Origin: Aciduricibacillus chroicocephali
GTDB taxonomy: Bacteria > Bacillota > Bacilli > Bacillales > Amphibacillaceae
Length of the DNA: 64,000 nucleotides
Assembly (NCBI RefSeq): GCF_030762805.1
Contig: NZ_CP129113.1
Coordinates: 356,001 to 420,000, forward strand
Direction of reading: 5' to 3'
In this document: positions 9,181-17,651 of the stretch, in pieces
Numbering within the stretch: position 1 is the first letter of the stretch
Layout of the letters: every line of letters starts with the position of its first letter
Notes under the pieces: model-generated
Told to the model about the DNA's origin: nothing
Seen by the model: the letters and a program-made list of their open reading frames with translations, nothing else
The model's database searches: none
Translations under genes and position numbers: made by a program

Positions 9181-9226
9181 TTGCAGATTATTCCTGCAAG
9201 CTTTTGCCTGTCTATTTTGATATACT
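9181..9226 (+). promoter_or_regulatory. extended -10 promoter and inverted repeat before the yisP-like gene
   Basis: TGATATACT (9218-9226) is an extended -10 with no good -35. An inverted repeat TTGCAG-N7-CTGCAA (9181-9199) lies immediately upstream of where the -35 would be and may bind a regulator. Confidence 0.4.
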
Positions 9227-9270
9227 TGTCTCAAGGATATTGACCTCAGTCAAAAGAGGAGGAAACACGT

Positions 9271-10095
9271 GTGACGGACAGCAAGCTGTTGGAAAAACAG
9301 GCAATGGAAGTACTTAAGGAAACAAGCCGGACATTTTTTATACCGATTAAATTATTGCATAAGCCACTCCGCCTCACAGTCGGTTCAGCGTACTTATGCA
9401 TGCGAGCAATAGATGAAATAGAAGACGATGAAAAGTTATCCAACGATATCAAAGAACAGCTGTTGATGGAGACAGCGCAACTCTTAAAAGAGCCTTTTGA
9501 CAGCAAGGCATATAATGCATTATTGGAACCATACGCAGCAGGGCTGCCGGAAGTGACATTGCGTCTAGGTGACTGGATTGAAGTCTGTCCAGCAGAAATC
9601 CGTGCTAAAGTATTGGCGGCGACAAGTGAAATGGCTCAAGGCATGGCAAAGTGGTCGAGGAAAAATTGGTCTGTTCATACGGAAGCGGATCTTGATGACT
9701 ATACGTATTATGTTGCGGGGCTCGTAGGTGTCATGCTTTCTGATATTTGGAATTGGCATGATGGAACTAAGACTGATCGTGATCAAGCAATTGCATTCGG
9801 CCGTGGTCTGCAGGCGGTTAATATACTGCGCAACAAAGATGAAGATATGGCAGAGCGGGGTGTAGGCTTTTTCCCAGATGGATGGGGAAGACAGGAGATG
9901 TTCGCATATGCTGAAAAGAATCTTGATATGGCAGAGCTGTACATCGCAGATATTGGAAACCGCAATATCCGTCATTTCTGTAAGATTCCACTCTCGTTGG
10001 CGCGTCGTACATTGAAAGCGCTCAAGCGTGGGGAAGAAAAAATGTCGCGCCGAGAAGTGGAAGAGGCAGTTGAAGAAGTACTGCATGAACAGTAG
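9271..10095 (+). CDS. squalene/phytoene synthase family protein, YisP-like
   Basis: The 274-residue protein belongs to the head-to-head prenyl synthase fold. The first aspartate-rich motif is present in CMRAIDEIEDDE (DEIED). The second motif reads NILRNKDEDMAERG, with Asn where true squalene and phytoene synthases have the first Asp (NxxRDxxED). B. subtilis YisP has the same change as I recall it, and was shown to be a farnesyl diphosphate phosphatase making farnesol rather than a squalene synthase. That activity is therefore likely here. The GTG start has GAGGAGG about seven bases upstream. The thioesterase gene follows 31 bases later. Confidence 0.85.
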   Translation: MTDSKLLEKQAMEVLKETSRTFFIPIKLLHKPLRLTVGSAYLCMRAIDEIEDDEKLSNDIKEQLLMETAQLLKEPFDSKAYNALLEPYAAGLPEVTLRLGDWIEVCPAEIRAKVLAATSEMAQGMAKWSRKNWSVHTEADLDDYTYYVAGLVGVMLSDIWNWHDGTKTDRDQAIAFGRGLQAVNILRNKDEDMAERGVGFFPDGWGRQEMFAYAEKNLDMAELYIADIGNRNIRHFCKIPLSLARRTLKALKRGEEKMSRREVEEAVEEVLHEQ

Positions 10096-10126
10096 GTTGC
10101 TGTAACAAATAAGGAGCGTAGCGAAG

Positions 10127-10594
10127 ATGAAGAAGCCAATTGCGGAATCGAGAACAGTACAGTCACGCCTTGTACTGCCGGCAAACACGAATCATATTGG
10201 AACGATATTTGGAGGCAATGTTCTCGCCTATATTGATGAAATTGGAGCAATTGCTGCAATGAAGCATTCGGAGAGTACGGTTGTGACAGCATCAATTGAC
10301 TCGGTTAACTTTGTTTCTTCTGCGAAAACAGGTGATGTTCTTAATCTGGAAGCAATTGTAACCTACACAGGAACGACTTCAATGGAAGTTTATGTTCGAG
10401 TAAGTGCCCATAATCTGCTGGAGAACCGAGAACAGTTGACGACAGAATCCTTCCTTACTATGGTGGCAGTCGATGAGGAAGGTCATCCAAAGCCAGTCCC
10501 CAAGGTTTATCCCGAAACGCCTGAAGAGATACGCCTTCATGAAACGGCACCGGCCCGCAAGAAGCATCGGATACGCAAAGCAAAACTAAGATAA
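10127..10594 (+). CDS. acyl-CoA thioesterase, hotdog fold (YkhA type)
   Basis: The 155-residue protein carries the hotdog acyl-CoA hydrolase motif NHIGTIFGGNVLAYIDEIGA, where the Asp/Glu and the helix after GG form the active site. The following TASIDSVNFVSSAKTGDVL strand is typical of cytosolic acyl-CoA hydrolases such as YkhA. It hydrolyses acyl-CoA to free acid and CoA; the chain-length preference is unknown. The basic tail (KKHRIRKAKLR) is unstructured. AAGGAG precedes the ATG. It lies 31 bases after the yisP-like gene and is likely cotranscribed. Confidence 0.9.
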   Translation: MKKPIAESRTVQSRLVLPANTNHIGTIFGGNVLAYIDEIGAIAAMKHSESTVVTASIDSVNFVSSAKTGDVLNLEAIVTYTGTTSMEVYVRVSAHNLLENREQLTTESFLTMVAVDEEGHPKPVPKVYPETPEEIRLHETAPARKKHRIRKAKLR

Positions 10595-10635
10595 AAATAC
10601 CGCAGCGCCTCAATTGAGGCGTCGCGGTATTTTTC
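10593..10635. terminator. bidirectional terminator
   Basis: AAAAATACCGC pairs with GCGGTATTTTT around an inner GCGCCTC/GAGGCGT hairpin. It serves the thioesterase gene and the convergent chemoreceptor gene. Confidence 0.9.
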
Positions 10636-10640
10636 TTTGC

Positions 10641-12623
10641 TTATCGTTTGAATGCAGCAATTCTATCCTGCAAATCACTCGCAAGACTGGCGAGTCTTTC
10701 AGCATTCTCCGCTGCATCGTGTACGGCTTGGTTAGAATGTAGGCAGGACGCGGATACTGATTCAGCTCCCGATGCTTGTTCTTCGGCTACCGTCGCAATT
10801 TGTTCCGATGCCTGTTTCATTCCCAAGCTATCCTCCCGCATGATCTCCAGGTGTTCGGAGAGTTCAGTGATTTCACTTAATATGTCATGTGCCGAACTGC
10901 GTATGGAGTTGTACGTAGTACCAGTGTGATGAACTTGCAATTTGCCTTCACTTACTTCTGAACAGCTTCTGGCTAGAGAATCAACCGCTTTAGATGCATT
11001 TGCTTGGATGGCTGCAGCAATTTCGGTTATTTCAGAAGTACTCGAGGAAGCTTGATCTGATAACTTTCCGACTTCTGCAGCAACGACAGCAAAACCTTTG
11101 CCCTTTTCACCAGCCCGAGTTGCTTCAATGGTGGCATTGAGGGCAAGGAGCCGAGTCTGTTCGGAAATTTTTTGAATCATTGATACAAGACGCCCTATTT
11201 CCTGTGTCTGGCCATTCAGTTTTTCTACCTGTTCCATGGACTCCTTAACAAGGCTGTCAGCCTTATCCATTTGGCTAATGGACTCTTCCATCATTACATT
11301 TCCTTTTTCGGTTAAAGAGAGAAGATTTTGAGAAGCAGCAGCGATTTCGAGCCCATTTGTGCTTGCTTTTTCGGTTCTTTCATGAACGTTTATAAGATCC
11401 AGGGACATTTTAGAAATCGTATTTGCCTGGATATCTGCAGCTTCAGTTGCTTCAATCATTGCAGCTGCAGTCTGATTGCTCCCATTAAGCATTTCACTTC
11501 CAGATTGTAGCATTTCCTCGCTTTTTTCTTGAACCTGCTCCGAGGCTTCTGCAATTAAGCAGACAACCTGTTGTAAATTGTCACGTAGCAGGATAGCGGT
11601 GTTGAACAGGGTGCCAATCTCGTCTTTTCGGTCAGTGCGTTCCAAAGAACTGCGTAAATCGCCTTCAGCAATCGTCTTCATGAATTTGGCGACTTTACGT
11701 ACCGGTTTGGAAATGGAGCGACTCATTCTTATAGCTGTAAAGGTTACAAGAACAAGTAGTATTGCAATTGCAGCTAGTGAGATCTTCATCAGTTTCTGTT
11801 CAGTGGCAGCTATTGTGGATATATCCTTTTTGATGCCGATCATGCCAATGACTTGTGTTCCAGTCGGGTCTTTTAAAGGCAAGTAGGATTGAAGACTGGA
11901 ACGTGTGTTGTCTGAAGCCTTTTTGCCTTCAGATACTTTGCGAATAATCTCAGCTTTTTTGAACGACTCACCGATTTTGCTGCTATCGGAAGAAATCATA
12001 ACTTTGCCGGCATCATCATAGAAATTAAGCTCAACATTTGGCATTGATTTTTGCAGATTTGAAATAAAGCTTTCATCTATTCCAGTTTGTAGCGTTCCAA
12101 TGATTTTATTACCTTGATAAATCGGGGCAAAGGCACGGATGGCGAGTCCACTATTGCCAAATTCAAACCCTGCAATTGTATCTCCAGAGAGTGCAGTCTG
12201 GATTGCGGGTTTATCGCTTTTATCATCATTGTATTTCTCGGGGTTGTGATCACGAAGAAATACTTTTCCGTCAACACGGCCAAATTCAAACACATCCACA
12301 TGCTGCTCCTGTTTTAGGCGTTTAAAATCGCCTAAGGATTGTTTCAGCAGTTTTTCCCGGTCATTTTTTGAGAAAGAGTTAACAAATTGTCCCTTGCTTG
12401 CGTACTGTTCAGTCAGTCTGAGCAGATCATCAGCTACAGTAGACATATATGCATCAACTGCATCATTAGTCTCATCTTGATCTTTATCTGCTAGCTGTTG
12501 AAAACCTTTTTCCGCTGAGTAATAGAAAAACAGCAAGGTTGCGAAAAGTGGTATGATCGCGATGGCAAGGAAAGCAATTAGTAGTTTTATGCTAAGTCTT
12601 TTCATGTTCATGATTTGCTTCAA
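10641..12623 (-). CDS. methyl-accepting chemotaxis protein
   Basis: This 660-residue chemoreceptor has TM1 at about 10-33, an extracytoplasmic Cache-type sensor domain (about 35-280), TM2 near 282-300, a HAMP domain, and a long cytoplasmic signalling coiled coil. The hairpin tip for CheA/CheW contact reads [20 protein letters not shown] followed by [16 protein letters not shown], close to the family consensus. The ligand cannot be read. TTG at 12623 is chosen because AGGAGG lies eight bases upstream; ATG codons follow at residues 5 and 7. A SigD-type promoter lies about 90 bases upstream. Confidence 0.93.
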   Translation of the reverse strand: MKQIMNMKRLSIKLLIAFLAIAIIPLFATLLFFYYSAEKGFQQLADKDQDETNDAVDAYMSTVADDLLRLTEQYASKGQFVNSFSKNDREKLLKQSLGDFKRLKQEQHVDVFEFGRVDGKVFLRDHNPEKYNDDKSDKPAIQTALSGDTIAGFEFGNSGLAIRAFAPIYQGNKIIGTLQTGIDESFISNLQKSMPNVELNFYDDAGKVMISSDSSKIGESFKKAEIIRKVSEGKKASDNTRSSLQSYLPLKDPTGTQVIGMIGIKKDISTIAATEQKLMKISLAAIAILLVLVTFTAIRMSRSISKPVRKVAKFMKTIAEGDLRSSLERTDRKDEIGTLFNTAILLRDNLQQVVCLIAEASEQVQEKSEEMLQSGSEMLNGSNQTAAAMIEATEAADIQANTISKMSLDLINVHERTEKASTNGLEIAAASQNLLSLTEKGNVMMEESISQMDKADSLVKESMEQVEKLNGQTQEIGRLVSMIQKISEQTRLLALNATIEATRAGEKGKGFAVVAAEVGKLSDQASSSTSEITEIAAAIQANASKAVDSLARSCSEVSEGKLQVHHTGTTYNSIRSSAHDILSEITELSEHLEIMREDSLGMKQASEQIATVAEEQASGAESVSASCLHSNQAVHDAAENAERLASLASDLQDRIAAFKR

Positions 12624-12707
12624 GATCCATTCCTCCTATAATCCATTTTTTAAGTTTTTGATATGTAGGAAATAATGACTAAATCAAATATAACTTGTTT
12701 TAAATCT

Positions 12708-12734
12708 AAATCGACATATTCTTGCAAATGTTTA
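12708..12734 (-). promoter_or_regulatory. SigD-type (flagellar/chemotaxis) promoter of the chemoreceptor gene
   Basis: On the minus strand TAAA (12734-12731) is followed after 15 bases by GTCGATTT (12715-12708). The B. subtilis SigD consensus is TAAA-N15-GCCGATAT, so the -35 and spacing are exact and the -10 matches six of eight. Confidence 0.6.
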
Positions 12735-12834
12735 CAGAAAATTAACGCTAGTAGTTAAAAAGGGATTCAATTATTTGTTTTTGGGTAACGTAGTCTCTAC
12801 AATGGGATTTAAATAATCAGTGGGAGGCTATTTC

Positions 12835-13173
12835 ATGTCTGAATTGAAAGAACTGACAACAACTGAAGAATTTGATCAAGTGTGGGAGAAGTCCACAGAG
12901 GGACCGATTTTCGTTTTTAAGCACAGTACAACTTGCCCTATCAGCGCCAATGCGTTTGATGAGTTTCAAAAGTACGCTAATACAAATGGTAAAGAAGAGC
13001 CTGTATACTTCCTTAAAGTGAGAGAGAGCCGGGAAGTATCCAATCATATTGCAGATGTAACTGGTGTGAAACATCAGTCACCCCAGCTGCTTCTGATCCA
13101 GGACAAGGCGGTTAAGTGGAATGACTCTCATTCCAATATTACAATTGACAATATTGAAGAAGCTGCACTTTAA
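12835..13173 (+). CDS. ytxJ: bacilliredoxin BrxC/YtxJ (bacillithiol system redox protein)
   Basis: The 112-residue thioredoxin-fold protein has the TTCPIS active site (Cys34 in a single-cysteine TCPI motif), diagnostic of the YtxJ/BrxC monothiol bacilliredoxins that remove bacillithiol from S-bacillithiolated proteins. KHQSPQLLLI carries the cis-proline equivalent. An in-frame ATG exists at 12820, but GGGAGG lies at correct spacing for the ATG at 12835. It is a single gene: the downstream terminator separates it from merR. In B. subtilis ytxJ lies in a ytxGHJ operon; here it stands alone. Confidence 0.92.
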   Translation: MSELKELTTTEEFDQVWEKSTEGPIFVFKHSTTCPISANAFDEFQKYANTNGKEEPVYFLKVRESREVSNHIADVTGVKHQSPQLLLIQDKAVKWNDSHSNITIDNIEEAAL

Positions 13174-13183
13174 ATAGCAGGTG

Positions 13184-13225
13184 AAAACAGTTCTCCGCAT
13201 TGCCGGGGAACTGTTTTATTTTTTC
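13184..13225 (+). terminator. terminator after ytxJ
   Basis: AAAACAGTTC-T-CC pairs with GG-G-GAACTGTTTT, followed by ATTTTTT. Confidence 0.85.
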
Positions 13226-13226
13226 C

Positions 13227-13257
13227 TTGACCTTGACGTAACGTCATTGCCTAAAGT
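13227..13257 (+). promoter_or_regulatory. MerR-type promoter with 19-bp spacer and central palindrome
   Basis: TTGACC (13227-13232) and TAAAGT (13252-13257) are separated by 19 bases, the elongated spacing typical of MerR-activated promoters. The spacer contains the perfect palindrome TGACGTAACGTCA (13234-13246). It lies directly upstream of the merR gene, which therefore very probably controls itself. Confidence 0.8.
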
Positions 13258-13281
13258 GGTTTATGGAAGGGGGCAGAAGCT

Positions 13282-14019
13282 TTGTATATTAAGGAAGCTG
13301 CAGAGCAGGCCGGAGTCAGTATCAGGACTTTACACCATTATGACCAGATTGGCCTGCTTTCTCCGAGAACAGAAGAGCAAGGATACCGGGTTTATTCTGA
13401 TGAGGATCTCATACAACTGCAGCAAATTTTGTTTTTTCGGGAGCTTGGTTTTAAGTTATCAAGGATTAAAGAAATGCTGAATGACCCGCAGTTTGACCGA
13501 GATGCTGCATTGCAACTGCAACGTCAAGCACTTATTGAAAAAAAAGAGCGGCTCGACCGTATTATCCAAACTATCGAAAAAACGATAAAGACTGAAAGGG
13601 AAGGTGGTACTATGACAAACGAGGAACGATTTGCAGGCTTTGACTTTAGCTCCAACCCATTTGAATCGGAAGCGATAGAAAGATGGGGAAAGGAAGCTGT
13701 GACGAAGATGAAAAAGAATACGGAAGACTTGCCGGTGAATAAACGCTTTGAGTTGGAAAAGAATTTAAATGAACTTTTCAGCAAATTGGCAAGGTGCATG
13801 TCTAAAGGACCTGCCTCTGATGAAGCCCAAACAAGTGTAGCAGAGTGGTATCGCTATTTGAATGTAATCGGCGATTATTCTCCTCGGGCTTTCAAAGGAC
13901 TTGGAGCGATCTACGTAGAAGACGAGCGATTTCTAAGAAATATGGAACAGTACGGGCAAGGGTTTGCTCAATTCATGTGTGAAGCGATGGAGATTTATGC
14001 GGATGGACTTTTAAATTGA
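13282..14019 (+). CDS. MerR family transcriptional regulator with TipAS-like domain
   Basis: The 245-residue protein has an N-terminal winged helix-turn-helix (YIKEAAEQAGVSIRTLHHYD to about residue 70), a coiled-coil dimerisation helix (about 75-115), and a C-terminal region with the TipAS pattern (WGKEAVTKMKK, then YGQGFAQFMCEAMEIYADG). TipAS domains bind drugs such as thiopeptides and switch on efflux genes, as in TipA and Mta. The TTG start is set by GGAAGGGGG eight bases upstream. Its promoter is of the MerR type. A methyltransferase gene and an LmrB-like exporter gene follow, the likely neighbours in a resistance response. Confidence 0.9.
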   Translation: MYIKEAAEQAGVSIRTLHHYDQIGLLSPRTEEQGYRVYSDEDLIQLQQILFFRELGFKLSRIKEMLNDPQFDRDAALQLQRQALIEKKERLDRIIQTIEKTIKTEREGGTMTNEERFAGFDFSSNPFESEAIERWGKEAVTKMKKNTEDLPVNKRFELEKNLNELFSKLARCMSKGPASDEAQTSVAEWYRYLNVIGDYSPRAFKGLGAIYVEDERFLRNMEQYGQGFAQFMCEAMEIYADGLLN

Positions 14020-14023
14020 TCTT

Positions 14024-14061
14024 TAGCGGGCTGTGCAGTTAAATGTATAGCCTGCTTTTTT
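14024..14061 (+). terminator. weak terminator after the merR gene
   Basis: AGCGGGCT pairs with AGCCTGCT (one G-U pair) over a 15-base loop and is followed by seven T. Some read-through into the methyltransferase gene is possible. Confidence 0.65.
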
Positions 14062-14123
14062 TGTGCCGTTCAGGCTTTAGGATACATAAACTTTTAGAAG
14101 ATTGTTTGAAAAGGAGAAATGTT

Positions 14124-14843
14124 ATGTCTGGTGAATATATGAATTGTCTTGCCGCATATGGTGTAAGCAGTGCGCACCCAGGGAGTCTGGGACTGACGAG
14201 GAGAATGTTGGATAGGGAAAGGATTCATGCAGGCGCAAAGGTTCTTGATGCAGGTTGTGGAACTGGAGGGACTGCTGAGCTGCTTATTAAGAGTTATAAG
14301 ACTGATGTTACAGCGCTCGATCTGCATCCGGTCATGGTTGAAAAGGCGAAACAGAGATTGATTGGGAAGCCTGTTGAAATCATCCAAGGTGATATAGAGA
14401 ATCTTTCTTTAAAATCAGGAACGTTTGACCTTGTTCTATCTGAATCCGTACTTGCTTTTACAAAAGTTGAACAATCGCTCCACCATATCAGTCGTATACT
14501 CAAAAATGAGGGCGTACTGCTTGCAGTGGAGATGGTAAAAGAGGATGGGCTCTTGCCAGATCATATAAAGGAATTACGTGAATTCTATAGTCTTCCGGAA
14601 CTTTACGGAGAAGGTGAATGGATTCATATGTTTAAATCAGCTGGATTTGATACAGTAGAGTGTTTATACGGACTTGATGGAATTTCTACAGAGGAGACAG
14701 AAATAACTCCTGAATTTATGCTCTCGGAAATACTTCTAGAAGAGCATCATGATACACTGGAGCGACATTTAGAGCTTAATGACCTTTATCAGGATCTGCT
14801 TGGGTTTAGAGTGTTTCGTTGTACAAAAAAGAATTTAAAATGA
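14124..14843 (+). CDS. class I SAM-dependent methyltransferase (UbiE/Methyltransf_11 type)
   Basis: The 239-residue protein has a clear SAM-binding motif I (VLDAGCGTGGTAELL, about residues 40-55), the acidic motif II end (VTALDLHP) and motif IV (FDLVLSESVLAF). It methylates an unknown small molecule. The frame runs upstream to 14043, but the ATG at 14124 has AAGGAG seven bases upstream and gives the usual N-terminus. It lies between a drug-sensing MerR gene and an LmrB-like exporter gene, so a role in modifying a toxic compound is possible, but this is context only. Confidence 0.85.
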   Translation: MSGEYMNCLAAYGVSSAHPGSLGLTRRMLDRERIHAGAKVLDAGCGTGGTAELLIKSYKTDVTALDLHPVMVEKAKQRLIGKPVEIIQGDIENLSLKSGTFDLVLSESVLAFTKVEQSLHHISRILKNEGVLLAVEMVKEDGLLPDHIKELREFYSLPELYGEGEWIHMFKSAGFDTVECLYGLDGISTEETEITPEFMLSEILLEEHHDTLERHLELNDLYQDLLGFRVFRCTKKNLK

Positions 14844-14910
14844 GCTGGACATGGGGAGAGCATTCGATTAATATGAGATGACGCAGATTTACAGTTAAGG
14901 AGGATACTAT

Positions 14911-16377
14911 TTGAACCAGAATAAAAAATATGAATATCTAGCAGACGATCCAAAAGTAAAAGTATTGCCAATTATGCTTTCCATGGTCATAGGTGCATTT
15001 TTTGCAATATTGAATGAAACATTGCTCAACATTGCCTTGACTACCCTCATGAAGGAGTTTGGGGTTTCTGTCACAACAGTTCAGTGGATGGCCACTGGTT
15101 TTATGCTTGTGATGGGAATTGTAATTCCAGCATCTGCTCTTCTGACACAATGGTTTACTACAAGGCAGATGTTCCTTGGGACAATGATTATTTTCACCCT
15201 TGGGACAGCAATTTGTGCAATAGCTCCGAATTTCCCAGTACTTGTTGCAGGACGGCTTCTTCAAGCTGTAGGAACAGGACTTCTTATGCCTATCATCTTC
15301 AATACTTTCCTGCTGATCTACCCGCCGCATAGAAGGGGAGCGGTCATGGGAGTTGTCGGACTTGTCATAATGTTCGCTCCAGCCATTGGCCCGACACTCT
15401 CCGGTGTTATAGTCCAGCATCTAGGCTGGCGCTACTTGTTCATTACAGTTATACCTTTCGCTGTCTTCTCCATTCTTTTTGCATTCAAATTCCTTAGAAA
15501 TGTAGGAGAAGTGACGAAACCTAAAATCGATTTCATTTCCTTAATCTTTTCTACTATTGGTTTCGGAGCATTAATCTATGGATTTAGCTCCGTGGGGGCT
15601 AAGGAGAAAGGATTCCTTGATCCTGTTGTAGACATTTTCATTGCAGTTGGCTTAATTGCTATTGTTTTGTTTGCTCTTCGTCAATTGAAATCTGACTCAC
15701 CGTTCATGGATTTGCGCGTATTTCGCTATCCGATGTACCGGCTTGGTGTCCTATTGTTCGTCCTGATCATCATGCTCATGTTCGCGTCAGAAATTGTTCT
15801 TCCCCTTTATATGCAGGGCCCACTTGCCCTTACAGCTTCTGCAGCCGGTCTTGTTCTGCTACCGGGAAGTATTCTGAATGGGATGCTGTCACCAGTGATG
15901 GGGAAGCTGTTTGATAAATTTGGCCCGCGTCCGCTTATGATACCTGCGACAATCGTGCTCGTGCTTATGATGTTCGCATTTAGCAGACTTGGCACAGCAA
16001 CAAGTATCGGATATATTACAGTATGTTATTTGTTATTGATGGTATCAATCTCAGCTATCATGATGCCGGCACAGACAAATGGGCTTAATGAATTGCCAAA
16101 GTCACTTTACCCACATGGTACGGCTGTCATGTCGACACTTCAGCCGGTTGGAGGTGCAATTGGTGTATCGGTATTCATCAGCATAATGAATGCACGCCAA
16201 GCGAAAGTCCTTGAAACGAAGGACACGGCGGAGCCGGCAATGGTTATTCATGCTATGGTCGCAGGCGTAGAACTTGTATATTTCATAGGTATTGCACTTG
16301 CGATTCTCGCTGTGATTATTGCGCTCTTCATCAAGAGGGCAAAGCCCGCAATAGAGCAGACGAGTGAGAAGGCATAA
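14911..16377 (+). CDS. DHA2 family multidrug MFS exporter, LmrB-like
   Basis: The 488-residue protein has the 14-helix DHA2 pattern. Motif C (VMFAPAIGPTLSG) in TM5 marks it as an antiporter, and the N-terminal stretch ILNETLLNIALTTLMKEFGV is very close to LmrB of B. subtilis, which exports lincomycin and puromycin. Drug specificity here is inferred. TTG is the start, with AAGGAGG eight bases upstream. It follows the methyltransferase gene by 67 bases with no terminator between, so the two may be cotranscribed. In B. subtilis lmrB is controlled by the TetR protein LmrA; here the local regulator is a MerR/TipAS protein. Confidence 0.9.
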   Translation: MNQNKKYEYLADDPKVKVLPIMLSMVIGAFFAILNETLLNIALTTLMKEFGVSVTTVQWMATGFMLVMGIVIPASALLTQWFTTRQMFLGTMIIFTLGTAICAIAPNFPVLVAGRLLQAVGTGLLMPIIFNTFLLIYPPHRRGAVMGVVGLVIMFAPAIGPTLSGVIVQHLGWRYLFITVIPFAVFSILFAFKFLRNVGEVTKPKIDFISLIFSTIGFGALIYGFSSVGAKEKGFLDPVVDIFIAVGLIAIVLFALRQLKSDSPFMDLRVFRYPMYRLGVLLFVLIIMLMFASEIVLPLYMQGPLALTASAAGLVLLPGSILNGMLSPVMGKLFDKFGPRPLMIPATIVLVLMMFAFSRLGTATSIGYITVCYLLLMVSISAIMMPAQTNGLNELPKSLYPHGTAVMSTLQPVGGAIGVSVFISIMNARQAKVLETKDTAEPAMVIHAMVAGVELVYFIGIALAILAVIIALFIKRAKPAIEQTSEKA

Positions 16378-16383
16378 AGAGAG

Positions 16384-16418
16384 AAAAGCTGCAGCCGGCT
16401 AAAAGGCTGCAGCTTTTT
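16384..16418 (+). terminator. terminator after the LmrB-like exporter gene
   Basis: AAAAGCTGCAGCC pairs with GGCTGCAGCTTTTT over an eight-base loop. Confidence 0.9.
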
Positions 16419-16484
16419 CTTTTGAGTTGCTTATAAAAAGACACGTCGTATAAGAGAAAAAACATAAGAAGTTTATTTCGCTCA

Positions 16485-16535
16485 ATTAAAGTAAAATCCC
16501 TTCAGTCATAAAACTGAAGGGATTTTACTTTAATT
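16485..16535 (-). terminator. long perfect hairpin, terminator of the HPP gene
   Basis: Arms of about 23 bases (AATTAAAGTAAAATCCCTTC plus AGT, and its complement) enclose a six-base loop. It lies just beyond the HPP gene stop and would act on the minus strand. Confidence 0.75.
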
Positions 16536-16544
16536 ATCTTAATT

Positions 16545-17129
16545 TCATATCCAAAATACTGGATAATTTCTTCCATTTCGCAGATTATTAATGAATAATG
16601 CGACCAGTACAATGGAAATAGAGCCTATTAGTACTGAAGTAAATAAAAAATCCCAATTATAAGTACCGAGGATTACAATAATCGGATCAGCCCCTGCCGG
16701 AGGATGAGTTGTTTTGGTTAACATCATTGAACTGATAGCTAAACCAACTCCTAAGGCGAGAGACCAAGGCTCATCACCAAATATATGATATATGATTATT
16801 CCGACTAAAGTTGATATGAAATGCCCACCGATAATATTTCTTGGTTGTGATAAAGGCGAGTTCCAAAGAGAAAAAGCTAATACACAACTTGCCCCAAATG
16901 AAGCTATTAATAATGGTGAAGATGTAAAAAGTGATAAAATATACAAAATAATAATCGTAGAAGTTCCGCCTATAAAGCCAGTTATAATATCTTTCGCATT
17001 TACTTTTAAAGGGCTCCGGCCGTTTCCTCTCATTTTCATGAGGTAGGAAGGTATCTTGATTTGAGTGATTTTTTCCGCTTGGTCTTTTTTTACTAGATTT
17101 CCATCATTAATCAAATAACTTTTCCTCAT
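16545..17129 (-). CDS. HPP family membrane protein
   Basis: The 194-residue protein has a polar N-terminal 50 residues and about four membrane segments. The family signature THPPAGADP lies between the second and third segments, and the SQPRNIIGGHFISTLVG stretch is also typical. HPP proteins have been linked to nitrite transport in cyanobacteria and plants, but the function in Firmicutes is not known. The ATG at 17129 has a poor ribosome binding site; a TTG five codons in has GAGG at good spacing and may be the real start. The gene is more AT-rich than its neighbours and lies between a drug exporter gene and a tRNA gene, so acquisition is possible. Confidence 0.85.
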   Translation of the reverse strand: MRKSYLINDGNLVKKDQAEKITQIKIPSYLMKMRGNGRSPLKVNAKDIITGFIGGTSTIIILYILSLFTSSPLLIASFGASCVLAFSLWNSPLSQPRNIIGGHFISTLVGIIIYHIFGDEPWSLALGVGLAISSMMLTKTTHPPAGADPIIVILGTYNWDFLFTSVLIGSISIVLVALFINNLRNGRNYPVFWI

Positions 17130-17132
17130 CTC

Positions 17133-17148
17133 TGTAAAAATTTTTACA
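17133..17148. promoter_or_regulatory. perfect 16-bp palindrome just downstream of the HPP -10 box
   Basis: TGTAAAAATTTTTACA is a perfect palindrome ending two bases before the -10 box and reaching into the leader, four bases from the ATG. The position suits a repressor site. The TGTAA-N6-TTACA form resembles Crp/Fnr-type sites but does not match a specific Bacillus consensus that I know. Confidence 0.5.
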
Positions 17149-17149
17149 A

Positions 17150-17178
17150 ATTATATTATTATTTTTTAAATATGTAAA
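17150..17178 (-). promoter_or_regulatory. sigma-A promoter of the HPP gene
   Basis: On the minus strand TTTACA (17178-17173) and TATAAT (17155-17150) are separated by 17 bases, a near-consensus promoter. Transcription would start inside the adjacent palindrome. Confidence 0.7.
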
Positions 17179-17380
17179 GTGGTAAATAATAACAACGTTC
17201 TAGGAACAGATAATCATAGAGGCTGCTCAACTATGTTAATTACAAGATTTTAAATTGATAGAAGAAAAATTAGAGACGGAGATTTTAAAAGGAGGACAGA
17301 CGAGCTATAAACTTTTTTAATTTTATTGGCAACCATAAGTTTAAGACAGCAGAATATATGGGAGTTCTAATTTAAAAAAC
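17179..17380. other. AT-rich intergenic stretch without a recognisable gene
   Basis: No open frame of plausible coding character is seen. A ribosome-binding-like AAAAGGAGG at 17288-17296 is not followed by a start codon at usable distance, so it may be a chance match or a remnant of a lost gene. Confidence 0.4.
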
Positions 17381-17414
17381 GTAAAACGCCTACAAGCCTT
17401 TGCCTGTAAGCGTT
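17381..17414 (-). terminator. terminator of the tRNA-Ala transcript
   Basis: On the minus strand AAACGC and TACA pair with TGTA and GCGTTT around a short loop, followed by a T-rich stretch just 3' of the tRNA gene. Confidence 0.6.
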
Positions 17415-17423
17415 TAAGTGTGA

Positions 17424-17496
<73 letters not shown>

Positions 17497-17515
17497 ATAT
17501 GTAATCAACAAGTAC

Positions 17516-17544
17516 ATTATACTCATTTGTTGTTTGTTTGGCAA
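17516..17544 (-). promoter_or_regulatory. promoter of tRNA-Ala
   Basis: On the minus strand TTGCCA (17544-17539) and TATAAT (17521-17516) have a 17-base spacer, and the tRNA begins about 20 bases further on. Confidence 0.8.
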
Positions 17545-17651
17545 GACTATAATCCAGATATAGCGGGATAGCTTGTGTACAACGTGTACTCGCTAATGAG
17601 GTATTAGGTCAGCAAAGAATCGCTGAAATTTTATTGAACCATTTAAGGGAT

